A DNA stretch of 64,000 nt from JBJXHN01 sp046233135 (GCA_046233135.1 JBJXHN010000001.1:558001-622000), one strand, 5' to 3'. Shown: positions 1-7,916, counted from the stretch's first letter. The notes: generated from the letters alone by a model not told the origin. Made by a program: numbers and translations.

Positions 1-2
1 CT

Positions 3-182
3 ATCGCCTATGGTAACCGGACGGCACCGGCTTTGTTGTACCGGAAAAAAGAGCAAATCTTTTTGGCGGTGGAAAGCGCCAATGGGGATTTATTCGAATT
101 TGTCACCACATCTTTCGTTGGAGACGAGCAGTTCCTGACCACCGTGGCTCAGGACGTATTGAGGTCGATGCATGGATGGTAA
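3..182 (+). CDS. 3' end of an unidentified protein
   Basis: An open frame enters the window and stops at 180-182, giving the last 59 residues of a protein. It contains KKEQIFLAVESANGDLFEF and ends MHGW. I do not recognise the family. It lies on the chromosomal side of the dif site, about 70 bases upstream, so it is a host gene and not part of the phage. A frame of this length with no stop at the window edge is modest support for coding. Confidence 0.45.
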   Translation: MAYGNRTAPALLYRKKEQIFLAVESANGDLFEFVTTSFVGDEQFLTTVAQDVLRSMHGW

Positions 183-254
183 CGAGAATTATTCTTATTA
201 CCATCCACTCCCCAGCTACAAAGGAACCAGCGCGTCCGCGCATCCCCGTCATTT

Positions 255-282
255 GTATTCATAATATACATTATGCGACAAT
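255..282 (-). other. dif: Complete dif site (XerC/XerD) = attL of the prophage
   Basis: Read on the minus strand the site has a XerC arm (TTGTCGCATAA), the six-base spacer TGTATA and a XerD arm starting TTATGAATAC. This matches the arrangement and most bases of proteobacterial dif sites, where XerC and XerD resolve chromosome dimers at the terminus. The spacer plus XerC arm (265-282) recurs exactly at 8409-8426. The left arm is therefore chromosomal and the prophage begins just right of the site. An intact dif remains at this junction, as is usual after integration of Xer-exploiting phages. Confidence 0.88.
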
Positions 283-290
283 TCGACGTC

Positions 291-376
291 GTAGGACCAG
301 CCTTAAGGCATTGTTAAAACAGCTTTTCACGGAGTAGGACCAGCCTTAAGGCATTGTTAAAACAGCTTTTCACGGA
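291..376. repeat. Perfect 43-bp tandem duplication beside dif
   Basis: Units 291-333 and 334-376 are identical and directly abut. Each begins GTAGGACCAGCC, contains the palindrome CCTTAAGG and ends TTTTCACGGA. It lies nine bases inside the phage from the dif core and about 90 bases upstream of the first phage gene on the plus strand. It may be a promoter or operator duplication, or a recent replication slip. In the circular phage the first unit would encode the C-terminus of the XRE protein at 8050. Confidence 0.9.
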
Positions 377-468
377 ACGCGATCCCAACCCAGCTTGTTG
401 AAGCCTGTCCTTACCCTGTTAATCCGGAGATCTTGCCAGCCGTACAACCAAAGATATATTTTACGCGG

Positions 469-927
469 ATGAATAATGCGGATGATCCGGTATACGTCCT
501 GTGCACGAGCAAGCAGCTCCGGGCAATCGCGGAGCATCTGGAGCAGCGTGCCCGTCAATACCGGATCCGGGCTGAGGAACTCGATGAGTTCGAGGCGATC
601 AAAGCCCGCTCACAAGCTCACTTGGATGCTCTGTCCGCCCTGCCCGACCTCGTCGCCTCTTACCTGGCCCGAGGATATGGCCTGGACGCAGCGCGCGTCC
701 ACGTGGCCCGTGATTCCGGAGCGCCCATTGAGACCGTCGTGTGGTACTGGCGGAAATGGTGCCGGGATCAGGACAAGAAGGCTACGGAACAGCGACACGC
801 CCTGGTCGCCAAATTGGCAGCCCGTGGCCTAACAAACCACGAGATCGCAGACCGGACAGGGCTGCACCCGGGAAGCGTCTCTAGAATCATCACCAAGACC
901 TTCAGGACGCCCAAGCGAGAGGCCTAG
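469..927 (+). CDS. Helix-turn-helix protein of the prophage
   Basis: A 152-residue protein if started at ATG 469. A TTG at 433, preceded at only three bases by GGAG, would add twelve residues, and the start is not settled. The middle is helical and charged (EHLEQRARQYRIRAEELDEFEA). The C-terminus has a clear helix-turn-helix of the sigma-70 region 4/LuxR kind: KLAARGLTNHEIADRTGLH then PGSVSRIITK. A second possible DNA-binding segment is at about residues 75-100. It is the first gene inside attL, transcribed opposite to the structural genes. A regulatory role is inferred; I cannot name a closer family. Confidence 0.7.
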   Translation: MNNADDPVYVLCTSKQLRAIAEHLEQRARQYRIRAEELDEFEAIKARSQAHLDALSALPDLVASYLARGYGLDAARVHVARDSGAPIETVVWYWRKWCRDQDKKATEQRHALVAKLAARGLTNHEIADRTGLHPGSVSRIITKTFRTPKREA

Positions 928-936
928 CAGGCCCTC

Positions 937-1200
937 GCGCTGGCCGGCCGCGCTTCGCTTGACCGGCCGACCAGCGCTCGCACGACTGAGCACCGACACC
1001 AGAAATCCGGACGGTCAGAGATAATCGCGCGCAGACGCGCGCAAGAAGGGGGCGCAGCCCCCTGCTCCTGTCAAGGGCCAAGCGCGGGCAAGCCCGCGTC
1101 GGTCAGCCGGGATCCCCAATTTGCTTCGCAAACCGGGCGATACCCCTCCGGCTGACCGAGCCCTTGACATCCGCACCCCCGCCTTCGCCAGGGGGCAAGA
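937..1200. other. Nested hairpin region, candidate phage origin/packaging signal
   Basis: This gene-free stretch is packed with inverted repeats. They include GCGCTGG 937-943 with CCAGCGC further on, a 6-bp stem 1048-1053/1057-1062 with loop GCA, and a 7-bp stem 1083-1089/1092-1098. An outer 9-bp stem 1070-1078/1160-1168 encloses an 11-bp stem 1100-1110/1148-1158, which in turn encloses a small TTTGC/GCAAA hairpin at about 1120-1132. Filamentous phages keep their packaging signal and strand origins as hairpins in the main intergenic region, and this is the largest one here. The role is inferred. The region just after it (1203-1300) is AT-rich and follows the zot stop codon. Confidence 0.6.
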
Positions 1201-1300
1201 CCAAAAAGGAATTTTTTGGTCAATTAATTAAAGGAAAAAAGGCCCCCTACCCTCTTCCGAGGAGGTTGAATAAAAACCTTCATATATAGAACACTATAGA

Positions 1301-2569
1301 TTATTCTGGAATATCGATACCTGTGCAATTCAAAGCTCCAACCCATGGGCCATGAACGGAAATCAAACAGTCTCGAACGAACTTAAAAGACCAACCAAGT
1401 GCATAAAGTTGTTTTGAGTCATACCTCTTTTCAAGATCACCTCGCTTGATAACCAATTCAATTTCCGGCTTCTCCTTACTACCAGCAGCATACGCCATCA
1501 TTCCAATTCTGACATTTGCACCCGCAAACAAATGTGAAGGGGGCGGTTTTGGTCGTTGTTCAAGAACACAATCACCTATATTACCTCCCCCACCTTCAGA
1601 AAAGAGACCAGAGCCACCTTGCCCACCTTGAGTCCGGCCGTATCCACACCTGCTTTTTTCAACAAGCTCCATTTCAAGTTCTGATTTCTTAAATAAGATT
1701 TGAGTTTCTAATAAGTTGATGGAAGATTTTAATTGCCGCATTTCTTCAATAACAGACAGGTCGTTGGGCAGATTCCGGTCTATATCGCCCGTTTCCAGGT
1801 CAGGTCTTGGACCAACAGCTGGTATGGGATGCTCCCTGCTACTCCCCATGCCAATGTCGACGGATGGACCGCCACGAGACATAATGAACAAAATGCATAA
1901 TAGAAGGCCAATAGACAATGAGAACACCTTAAAATTCATCCATATTGGCGTTATTTTTTTCTGACTCGGAGCCCCGCCACCGGTAAAAGACTTGTATGCA
2001 GGATAATATTTTTTCTTATATTTCTTGCGCGCCCGGCTCATCGGCTGCTTTGATTGGCCTTCATATACCAACTCAGCATAACCGGTCTTTGATCCAAGTG
2101 CAGAAAGCTTCTTGAATTTCCATCGCATTTCGACGCGACGCCGAATATCAAGAGCAAGCAGCATGTGGTCTTGGGATATTACAACGACATCAAAGCCATG
2201 ATGTCCATGCATCGCAAACCACTGGGCTACTTCGGCGGGCATACCAGAGGATTTTCCGGTCGCTGGAAATACTTCATGAGCCTCATCGACCACTATCAGA
2301 GGCTTTTCCGTGCCTCCGTCAATTTGCCTTTCCCAATCTGGCCAAAGATCTTCGATTTGAGAAAAGGGCCGGCGGCCGAGCTGATTTTGGGTGAGGACAA
2401 AAACCAGCTCATCGCAATCCTGTCTGGTTATCCTATTCAGCTCGGCAACGTTCAGAGGAATGTCGGTGACAACCGCCCTCCCCTTGCATAGCGCAGGAAT
2501 TATATGTTCAACCACCGCTGAATACGACTTGCCGGACCTCGGTGGGCCTTCAAGGATGTAAATACCCAC
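1301..2569 (-). CDS. zot: Zot/pI-like phage assembly ATPase
   Basis: A 422-residue inner-membrane ATPase that drives extrusion of the filamentous particle. The N-terminus has a Walker A motif, GPPRSGKS (residues about 8-15), and a Walker B stretch, PLIVVDEAHEVFP (about 88-100), as in the Zonular occludens toxin family. A single membrane helix is visible near residues 211-231 (FKVFSLSIGLLLCILFIM). It separates the cytoplasmic ATPase from a periplasmic C-terminal part rich in Gly, Pro and Cys, as in pI/Zot proteins. Its start lies two bases after the stop of the pVI-like gene, giving one transcription unit from 4.9 kb to here. Confidence 0.93.
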   Translation of the reverse strand: MGIYILEGPPRSGKSYSAVVEHIIPALCKGRAVVTDIPLNVAELNRITRQDCDELVFVLTQNQLGRRPFSQIEDLWPDWERQIDGGTEKPLIVVDEAHEVFPATGKSSGMPAEVAQWFAMHGHHGFDVVVISQDHMLLALDIRRRVEMRWKFKKLSALGSKTGYAELVYEGQSKQPMSRARKKYKKKYYPAYKSFTGGGAPSQKKITPIWMNFKVFSLSIGLLLCILFIMSRGGPSVDIGMGSSREHPIPAVGPRPDLETGDIDRNLPNDLSVIEEMRQLKSSINLLETQILFKKSELEMELVEKSRCGYGRTQGGQGGSGLFSEGGGGNIGDCVLEQRPKPPPSHLFAGANVRIGMMAYAAGSKEKPEIELVIKRGDLEKRYDSKQLYALGWSFKFVRDCLISVHGPWVGALNCTGIDIPE

Positions 2570-2570
2570 G

Positions 2571-2921
2571 TCAGTTCACCCAAAAGCCTGGACGGACTGC
2601 TGCCAGAACAAACCGAACAATGAATCCTGCTCCAACGATATTGATGCAGGTACCGAGATCCAAAGCCCATAGCATCGCCTGCGTTTCAGGTGGGGCATTG
2701 CTCAGAAGATCGGCAAGTGTCGGTATATTGAAACTGATATCGGATATTGTGGAAAGCACGGATTGAAACAGGCTGGACAATGTTCCATAGATAAAGTCAT
2801 GCAACCAATCTGATCCCGCTCCGAATAATGATGTGACAATAGATAGAAACCAATCGGCCAGACCTTCTATCCACAACACAAAATTATCCCAAAATTCTTC
2901 AATTGGTGTCCACAAGTCCAT
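2571..2921 (-). CDS. pVI-like minor coat protein (DUF2523 type)
   Basis: A 116-residue hydrophobic protein rich in Trp and Phe at its N-terminus (MDLWTPIEEFWDNF). It has a middle hydrophobic segment (WFLSIVTSLFG) and a C-terminal helix (CINIVGAGFIVRFVLAAV). Inoviruses place such a protein, equivalent to M13 pVI, between the adsorption protein and Zot, exactly as here. pVI caps the particle together with pIII. Assignment rests on position, size and composition, so it is good but not residue-level. Confidence 0.8.
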   Translation of the reverse strand: MDLWTPIEEFWDNFVLWIEGLADWFLSIVTSLFGAGSDWLHDFIYGTLSSLFQSVLSTISDISFNIPTLADLLSNAPPETQAMLWALDLGTCINIVGAGFIVRFVLAAVRPGFWVN

Positions 2922-2933
2922 ATCACCGGCTCC

Positions 2934-4385
2934 TTAGTGATGACCCATCAAACCACGAATAGATAAAGCAACTGCCGTCATAGTTGAGATTGCATACAGA
3001 AAATAACGAAGTAAAGACCAAATTTCTTCCCTCGGACACATTTGCTGTGCCTCAAAAAATGGAAGATCGACCGTCCAGCATATGTTTTCTACTTCACGAG
3101 AAGGAAGATTGAACCACCCAATGGTTTTATCATATATCTCAGTTCCTTGAATTGAATTCTTTGCTTCAGAAATGAGATCGCTAATATTTCTATCGCAATA
3201 CAAACATGTATAGAGATCGCTTGATGATATCGAGGGCCGATTTATCGCGGGAGTCAGGTCGCCGGAAATAACAAAATCTTCCTCATCGTCATTACCGGAA
3301 GAACCGCCGCCACCGCCACCACTATTACCTGCGTCTGCGCCGTCTCCCTCGCCATCACCACCTGTATTGTCAGTATCGGAGCCTGAGCCTGTATCCGACC
3401 CTGTGTCGTTAGAACCTGAACCAGACCCACTGCCAGAGTTCGGATTTCTGGCAGCGTTCCATGATGCTGGAATATATGTTCCCTGAGTGGTAAGCCCAGA
3501 AAATGCAACGCATTGTTGCCAATATACTTCCCATAAAAAATATTCGTCACATTCTCCATTATCTATATAGCACCCACCTGTTTTTACATCAAATATTACA
3601 CCTTCATCGCACATATGATCGCACTCACCTGTGAAATACCACCTATCTTCATTCAATTGGCAAGGTTCTGGTCCCATTTCCAAACTTATTGGTGCATCAC
3701 CAGGTACGCAAACCTCACCTGTCAATACCCGCGGCGCATAAAACTCCCCAGGTATCACTTTACTCCCAACAAATTGAGCCTCTCGCCATTTAACTTCTGG
3801 GGCTTCCCAAGTGCACATCCATGGAGTTGTGGTTGATCCTGGTGTAGTACCATTCCCTAAATCAATACTGACACCACTACCGGGTTGATTGCAGCCGTTT
3901 GAAACGTAGTACTCACCTTGAGTTATTGCTATATTTGGGTATATTTCAGCACCAGATGGGCATTTATCACTACAAACAGAGCCAAGTTTCATATATTCAC
4001 CAGTCGATTGCATAACCGGTGGGTGCCCATATTTATCCGAAGGGCAATCTTCCGGGCACGTACCGAAATATATTTTCTTTCCAGATGGACAAGTTGTTAC
4101 CCTGCTACCAGGATATGGATTATTATTTACATATTCAGCACCACAGAATTCGTATATGTAAGTATAGGTTCCGCAGTATGCTATATCATCAACCCTTACG
4201 AATGCGCCTCCAGCTTCACGGCAGTCTTGATATGAATAGCCAGTTCCTTGATATGCAAAAATTTCCAATGTTTTTCCGTCTGATTCTCTTGTGCAATAAT
4301 CAATGAATTCCGCTAATGCCGAGTTTTGCATGGAAGCGGTAAATATTACTGAAAGAAGAAAGTGTTTAAAGTATTGATACTTCAT
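2934..4385 (-). CDS. pIII-like adsorption (tip) protein
   Basis: A 483-residue secreted protein with a signal peptide (about residues 1-25, ending SALA) and many cysteines in the first 270 residues. A low-complexity Gly/Ser/Asp/Asn linker follows at about 320-375, and a C-terminal membrane helix (LLRYFLYAISTMTAVALSI) ends the protein. This layout, with receptor-binding head, flexible glycine linker and membrane anchor, is that of filamentous phage pIII. The repeated Cys-containing motifs (for example CPSGKKIYFGTCPEDCPSDK) resemble disulfide-rich tips of other inoviruses. The gene is clearly AT-richer than the chromosome. It would determine host-range binding to pili or an outer receptor, but the receptor cannot be read from sequence. 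Confidence 0.85.
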   Translation of the reverse strand: MKYQYFKHFLLSVIFTASMQNSALAEFIDYCTRESDGKTLEIFAYQGTGYSYQDCREAGGAFVRVDDIAYCGTYTYIYEFCGAEYVNNNPYPGSRVTTCPSGKKIYFGTCPEDCPSDKYGHPPVMQSTGEYMKLGSVCSDKCPSGAEIYPNIAITQGEYYVSNGCNQPGSGVSIDLGNGTTPGSTTTPWMCTWEAPEVKWREAQFVGSKVIPGEFYAPRVLTGEVCVPGDAPISLEMGPEPCQLNEDRWYFTGECDHMCDEGVIFDVKTGGCYIDNGECDEYFLWEVYWQQCVAFSGLTTQGTYIPASWNAARNPNSGSGSGSGSNDTGSDTGSGSDTDNTGGDGEGDGADAGNSGGGGGGSSGNDDEEDFVISGDLTPAINRPSISSSDLYTCLYCDRNISDLISEAKNSIQGTEIYDKTIGWFNLPSREVENICWTVDLPFFEAQQMCPREEIWSLLRYFLYAISTMTAVALSIRGLMGHH

Positions 4386-4386
4386 A

Positions 4387-4485
4387 TCACCTACCCAACA
4401 GCCCCCACCAGAAAAAAGCGGCGCAAACCGCTCCGATTAAAGCGATGAGCGCCGCAGTCAGGGCCACAGTTGCAGTCACCACCAT
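4387..4485 (-). CDS. 32-residue hydrophobic protein, candidate pVII/pIX coat protein
   Basis: A very short frame begins at ATG 4485 and stops at 4387-4389, one base before the pIII-like start codon. AAAGGA lies about eight bases upstream of the ATG, a good ribosome binding site. The product MVVTATVALTAALIALIGAV continues through CAAFFWWGLLGR, essentially one membrane helix with a Trp pair and a basic end. M13 pVII and pIX, which cap the end where assembly starts, are also 32-33 residues and hydrophobic. The position between the major coat and pIII genes fits. Confidence 0.72.
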   Translation of the reverse strand: MVVTATVALTAALIALIGAVCAAFFWWGLLGR

Positions 4486-4509
4486 GGCCGGTTCCTTTCT
4501 GATTGCCGG

Positions 4510-4737
4510 TTAGCGGCCCATGACGGCCGACAGAAGCCGCTTGGCCAGCGGGATGGCAGCGATGGCCAGGAACACGCCAACGGCCGCTGCGCCCCAGACA
4601 CCGACTTCGGATGCAATGGTCGTGGTGTCGATTCCGCTGAGCATGTCCCCCACCGGCGTAGCGGTCTGCGCCGCTGCGGTGTTGGTCATCACACCGAGAA
4701 CACCGAGCGTCACGCCCAGTTTGAGAGTACGTTTCAT
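4510..4737 (-). CDS. Major coat protein (pVIII-like)
   Basis: A 75-residue precursor. Residues 1-23 form a signal peptide (MKRTLKLGVTLGVLGV, cleavage after AAA). The mature chain has a short acidic N-terminus (DMLSGIDTTTIASEVG), a membrane helix (GAAAVGVFLAIAAIPLA) and a basic C-terminus (KRLLSAVMGR) that would face the DNA. This is the standard plan of inovirus major coat proteins, which form thousands of copies in the filament. It overlaps the upstream gene by four bases, so translation may be coupled. Confidence 0.9.
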   Translation of the reverse strand: MKRTLKLGVTLGVLGVMTNTAAAQTATPVGDMLSGIDTTTIASEVGVWGAAAVGVFLAIAAIPLAKRLLSAVMGR

Positions 4738-4964
4738 CGTTCTACTTCCTCCTCAAATGAAAGACGGATAACACGCCGGACTACCTGAATAGCCCAGCCC
4801 AACAGGGCAAAAACGGTAACGGTACCGAAGCCCCATGCGAACGCAGCCGTCATTGATTCATTTGTCAGACCAATGGAAGACCAATCGGCTGCGACGTCTG
4901 ATAAGTCCACCCATACTTCACAGGTGCTTGTCTCAACCTGGGAAAGGGTCTGGCAGACGAACAT
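4734..4964 (-). CDS. Small single-helix membrane protein, probable minor coat protein
   Basis: A 76-residue protein with two cysteines near the N-terminus (CQTLSQVETSTCEVW), a central membrane helix (AAFAWGFGTVTVFALLGWAIQ) and a basic/acidic tail ending EEEVER. It overlaps the major coat gene start (ATGA) and is three bases downstream of the ssDNA-binding protein gene. Small membrane proteins in this slot of inoviruses are minor virion proteins. The exact equivalent (pVII or pIX) cannot be fixed from the sequence. Confidence 0.75.
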   Translation of the reverse strand: MFVCQTLSQVETSTCEVWVDLSDVAADWSSIGLTNESMTAAFAWGFGTVTVFALLGWAIQVVRRVIRLSFEEEVER

Positions 4965-4967
4965 GGC

Positions 4968-5291
4968 CTATGCGCCAGCCGCGACAGACCGGGGTGCGGC
5001 CGAACGGGCAGGCTGAAACGCCACAAGATACAGGCGGTTGGAGAGGTGGAGAGCGTCGAAGCGCCCGACGGTGAGGCACTTGCCAAGATCGATGGAATAC
5101 GTCCCAGGAGGATAAGGGGAGCCCTGCCGTTCATCCGGCAGCGTAAACCGACATTTCACCGGATACGGTTCGTTGGGCAGGTGCACCCACCCCTCTTGCT
5201 CCACAAATTCATACGGCTTTCCCGTCTTCTGGGAGTTCCCTGCTTTACGGAAACACTCAGGATTCTTCACTTCGACCTTGATTCCATCCAC
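4968..5291 (-). CDS. pV-like single-stranded DNA-binding protein
   Basis: A 107-residue protein. Its opening (MDGIKVEVKNPECFRKAGNS, then KTGKPYEFVEQEGWV) and the Pro/Tyr-rich core (PYPVKCRFTLPDE, PYPPGTYSIDL) match the helix-destabilising gene V type proteins of filamentous phages. These coat the displaced single strand and switch replication from double-strand synthesis to packaging. It sits between Rep and the coat genes as usual. The C-terminal dozen residues (PARSAAPRSVAAGA) lack the acidic tail found in many homologues. Confidence 0.82.
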   Translation of the reverse strand: MDGIKVEVKNPECFRKAGNSQKTGKPYEFVEQEGWVHLPNEPYPVKCRFTLPDERQGSPYPPGTYSIDLGKCLTVGRFDALHLSNRLYLVAFQPARSAAPRSVAAGA

Positions 5292-5431
5292 CGCTTTGAC
5301 TCCTTTTCTGCCGCGTCTCGCTTTTTTCGCGTACGACGCTACCTTTCAACGAAAAGGAAAGTACTGCTATCCACACGTGGCGGTAAAATGGCTTTTAATA
5401 CCGTACGTGGATTGGTATTAACTGGGATTGT

Positions 5432-6892
5432 TCACATATGACTACAGCGAGGTATATACCGATATCGCTCTATTAGCTCAGAAATCTTTGCTTCCTGCTT
5501 CAGGTCATGACTTTTTATGCCTAGGATTGTCAAATCTTCATCCGTCGATCCATTCAAAATTCTGCGGAACTCACTATTGCAGTAGTCACCAGTGAGAACA
5601 ACAACTGCGGCGCGAATGCAACCAACAGCCTGTTGGATCATTTGTCTTCCGCGCTGCTTCGCGGTATCTAGAAATCGGCGCCCCAGTGGCGCCAATTTGT
5701 CGCAATATCCAATGACAGCGGCGACCAGTTGCCACATTTCATGGGCTGGCCAGCGGGATCTATTGCTGTCGGCATTTGGTCGCGTCAGGCGCCGGGAGGA
5801 AAGCGCCTCCACCAGCAGATATTTCCTGCGCTCCAACCAATCCCGATAGGTGACAACACCACGATCCCGCATCCAGTCGCCGCGCAAGCGGACCTCTATG
5901 CGCCAGACATCCTTCGGTGTCGCGCCATCGTCCGGGCGCGCCCAATACCCGGTGCGCTCCCAGAGATCGAGCATCCATTCTTTGCCACTGGCTTCACGGA
6001 TCTCCCGTCCCTTGTCATAGACCTGGATTTCACAGGGCTTCCGGTAGCCCACGGTCAACGTCTGCATCTTGCCCCCGGCAGCGAAACACGACAGGCTTTC
6101 CGTGGTCATGCCGGCCCTGACAGCTGCGAAGAAATCCTGGGGTCGCTCTTCCATAGACGATTGAATACGCTGCTTTATTTCCGCATCGGTTAGCTTCGAA
6201 CAATCGCCGATCGGAAACGCCTTCACACCGGCCGGAGCGACGACCGATTCCCAAAGCTCGGGACCCATTTCGTCCGAAAACGTCTCGGAATAGATATCTG
6301 TCGCGAAGTGAACCTCTGACACCCGGGTCCAGTCCTCTTCCGGCGTGATGGGCATTGCTTCGACAACCCGGGACAACCACAGCCGGGCACGGGCCACCAG
6401 CTCATCGGGTCCATAGCTCCAAAGCGCTTCCGAGCTGTACCTGATTGACACCCCCCACGACTGCCCGGGTCGGATTTTAACCTGGCACCAATCCGTCGTG
6501 AGCCAGAAGCGAACACCGCCCTTGGCGCCCATGGGCGATACCTGCCAGTCCTCGCCCCCCACCGTGAGCAGCACAGGGGTCTTTCGTCGTGCTTCTTCGC
6601 TGAGGTGGGAAGCCGCTGCCTTGGCCTTCTCGAATTGATCCAGGACCCCGGAGCAAATTTGCACCGAGAAGGCTTCCTCCAAGGTATCCAAACCGTATGC
6701 CAAGACCTTTCCATAAGCCCCCAAACTGTCCGAGAGGAGTCCGTTGATATCCTGATCGTCGGTCGGCATGATTACCCGTGGGTCGAATGGATCGATCACC
6801 TTTTGCCAAAGCCCTTCCCAGAGGGATTTCGCAACGTTGCTCAAGGGTCTTTCCTGCTCGGAGCCGTAAGGTACCTTCGATCCCATTTCCAC
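5432..6892 (-). CDS. Phage replication initiator (Rep_trans/RstA type)
   Basis: A 486-residue protein that would nick the double-stranded phage DNA and start rolling-circle synthesis. It shows the replication initiation factor pattern: a beta strand with an Asp pair (VSEVHFATDIYSETF, residues 192-205), then EIQVYDKGREI (288-298) with a candidate catalytic Tyr, then DVWRIEVRLRGDWMRD (328-343). These correspond to conserved blocks of RstA-like inovirus Reps. It is transcribed toward the ssDNA-binding gene across a 140-base gap. The N-terminal 100 residues are less typical. Homology is judged by eye only. Confidence 0.85.
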   Translation of the reverse strand: MEMGSKVPYGSEQERPLSNVAKSLWEGLWQKVIDPFDPRVIMPTDDQDINGLLSDSLGAYGKVLAYGLDTLEEAFSVQICSGVLDQFEKAKAAASHLSEEARRKTPVLLTVGGEDWQVSPMGAKGGVRFWLTTDWCQVKIRPGQSWGVSIRYSSEALWSYGPDELVARARLWLSRVVEAMPITPEEDWTRVSEVHFATDIYSETFSDEMGPELWESVVAPAGVKAFPIGDCSKLTDAEIKQRIQSSMEERPQDFFAAVRAGMTTESLSCFAAGGKMQTLTVGYRKPCEIQVYDKGREIREASGKEWMLDLWERTGYWARPDDGATPKDVWRIEVRLRGDWMRDRGVVTYRDWLERRKYLLVEALSSRRLTRPNADSNRSRWPAHEMWQLVAAVIGYCDKLAPLGRRFLDTAKQRGRQMIQQAVGCIRAAVVVLTGDYCNSEFRRILNGSTDEDLTILGIKSHDLKQEAKISELIERYRYIPRCSHM

Positions 6893-6972
6893 TCTCCCCC
6901 TGGTAGAACGCCACCCCCCTATTAGGTGAGGGGGTGGCCAGCGCGCCGAACCGACGCAAAAAACCCCGTGCC

Positions 6973-7203
6973 CTACTCGGATACGGGGAGATGTCTGGAT
7001 GCTTTGTCCCGGCCCCGGGCTTCCGCCTCGGCGATCCGTCCACGCGGCTTGTCATTGATACCAAGCTGATCCCGGCGCCGCCGGTGCCGGCCCAGGTGCC
7101 GCCCTGTGCTGGCCTCGAAATAGGCCCGGGCTTCCACCTTCTCGGACTGGGTCATGAGGGGTAACCCGAGTTGCAGCGTCCCGTCTTTACGCGGCCTTGG
7201 CAT
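6973..7203 (-). CDS. Small basic phage protein with MPRPRKDG start
   Basis: A 76-residue, strongly basic protein (GRHLGRHRRRRDQLGIND) upstream of rep in the same direction. I chose ATG 7203, preceded by GGGAGAGGG, because the resulting first eight residues, MPRPRKDG, are identical to those of the gene at 7877. A GTG at 7218 would add five residues. No family is recognised. The Arg cluster suggests nucleic acid binding, which is inference. The gene ends 80 bases before the rep start. Confidence 0.6.
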   Translation of the reverse strand: MPRPRKDGTLQLGLPLMTQSEKVEARAYFEASTGRHLGRHRRRRDQLGINDKPRGRIAEAEARGRDKASRHLPVSE

Positions 7204-7335
7204 CATCCCTCTCCCCACAATCCTAGCGACTCATCAACAACAAAAAGAGGCCGCTACACGCTTTGATAAGCGCATGACGGCCCCTCTCGACTCCCCTAGA
7301 CTGTTTATTGAAAATATAACAATTAGGGGGGTTCC

Positions 7336-7611
7336 ATGTTCGCGCAACTCATACGGATATGCGGCCGTATCCTTGGAGGTGGTGCTGTTGCAGTCTCCAT
7401 GATCATGGCGATGAGAGCCGTTACAACAATGCCCGTATCCACGGAGAAAGCCGCCACACCCATCGGCGGAATCCTCAACCAAGCTCAAGGCGGGCTGAAA
7501 ATCATTGTCACCCATGGCATTACCGGGGTGATTCTCGCAGCAATCATCATTGTGATCACCCACAAGATCGCCAAGAGGTATGAACCGTCTCCTGGCCGCA
7601 AGACAAAGTAG
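7336..7611 (+). CDS. Small two-helix membrane protein of the prophage
   Basis: A 91-residue protein with two hydrophobic segments (ILGGGAVAVSMIMAM at about residues 13-27, and ITGVILAAIIIVITHKIA at about 62-79) and a basic C-terminus (KRYEPSPGRKTK). The start ATG 7336 follows a purine-rich AGGGGGG run. It is on the plus strand, convergent with the gene at 7617-7877. The antisense frame over it has no family signs and I treat it as a shadow. No function is assigned; it could be a virion or immunity protein. Confidence 0.6.
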   Translation: MFAQLIRICGRILGGGAVAVSMIMAMRAVTTMPVSTEKAATPIGGILNQAQGGLKIIVTHGITGVILAAIIIVITHKIAKRYEPSPGRKTK

Positions 7612-7616
7612 TATGC

Positions 7617-7877
7617 TCACTGTTGGTCCTCCAGAGCGGAAAGTTCTGGAGGACCATCAACAGCAAGTGTGCACCATCGGTTATTCTCGTCTAAACTCTT
7701 ACATTTGAAGCCTAAATACCCGTCATTGAATGCCAATAGGGCGAAAAACGGTACTGACGTGAAAGCAAATAACCAACCCGCCCATATGATTATTAGAGAC
7801 CAGCGCATGAACCGGATAACTTCATGATATGTCGTATTAATTTCCCCTTCTAAACCGTCCTTGCGTGGCCTTGGCAT
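7617..7877 (-). CDS. Small membrane protein with MPRPRKDG start
   Basis: An 86-residue protein. It starts MPRPRKDG as does the gene at 7203, then has a hydrophobic stretch (WSLIIIWAGWLFAFTSVPFFALLAF) and a C-terminal part with two cysteines (FKCKSLDENNRWC). Its last codons form an 11-bp hairpin (7624-7634/7645-7655) between convergent genes, which may help end transcription. It is divergent from the XRE gene at 8050 with a 172-base control region between. No family is recognised. Confidence 0.62.
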   Translation of the reverse strand: MPRPRKDGLEGEINTTYHEVIRFMRWSLIIIWAGWLFAFTSVPFFALLAFNDGYLGFKCKSLDENNRWCTLAVDGPPELSALEDQQ

Positions 7878-7916
7878 ACCCCTGCCCTCCCTTCTCGTCC
7901 GCTGTGGACGCAGAAT

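Noticed and set aside
3254..3559. 101-codon frame inside the tip protein gene
   Set aside because: It overlaps the low-complexity linker region in another frame on the same strand, with no start signal.
7234..7620. Minus-strand frame of 128 codons in the prophage
   Set aside because: It is antisense to the small membrane protein at 7336-7611, with no ribosome site or family signs; the plus-strand frame has credible membrane helices.
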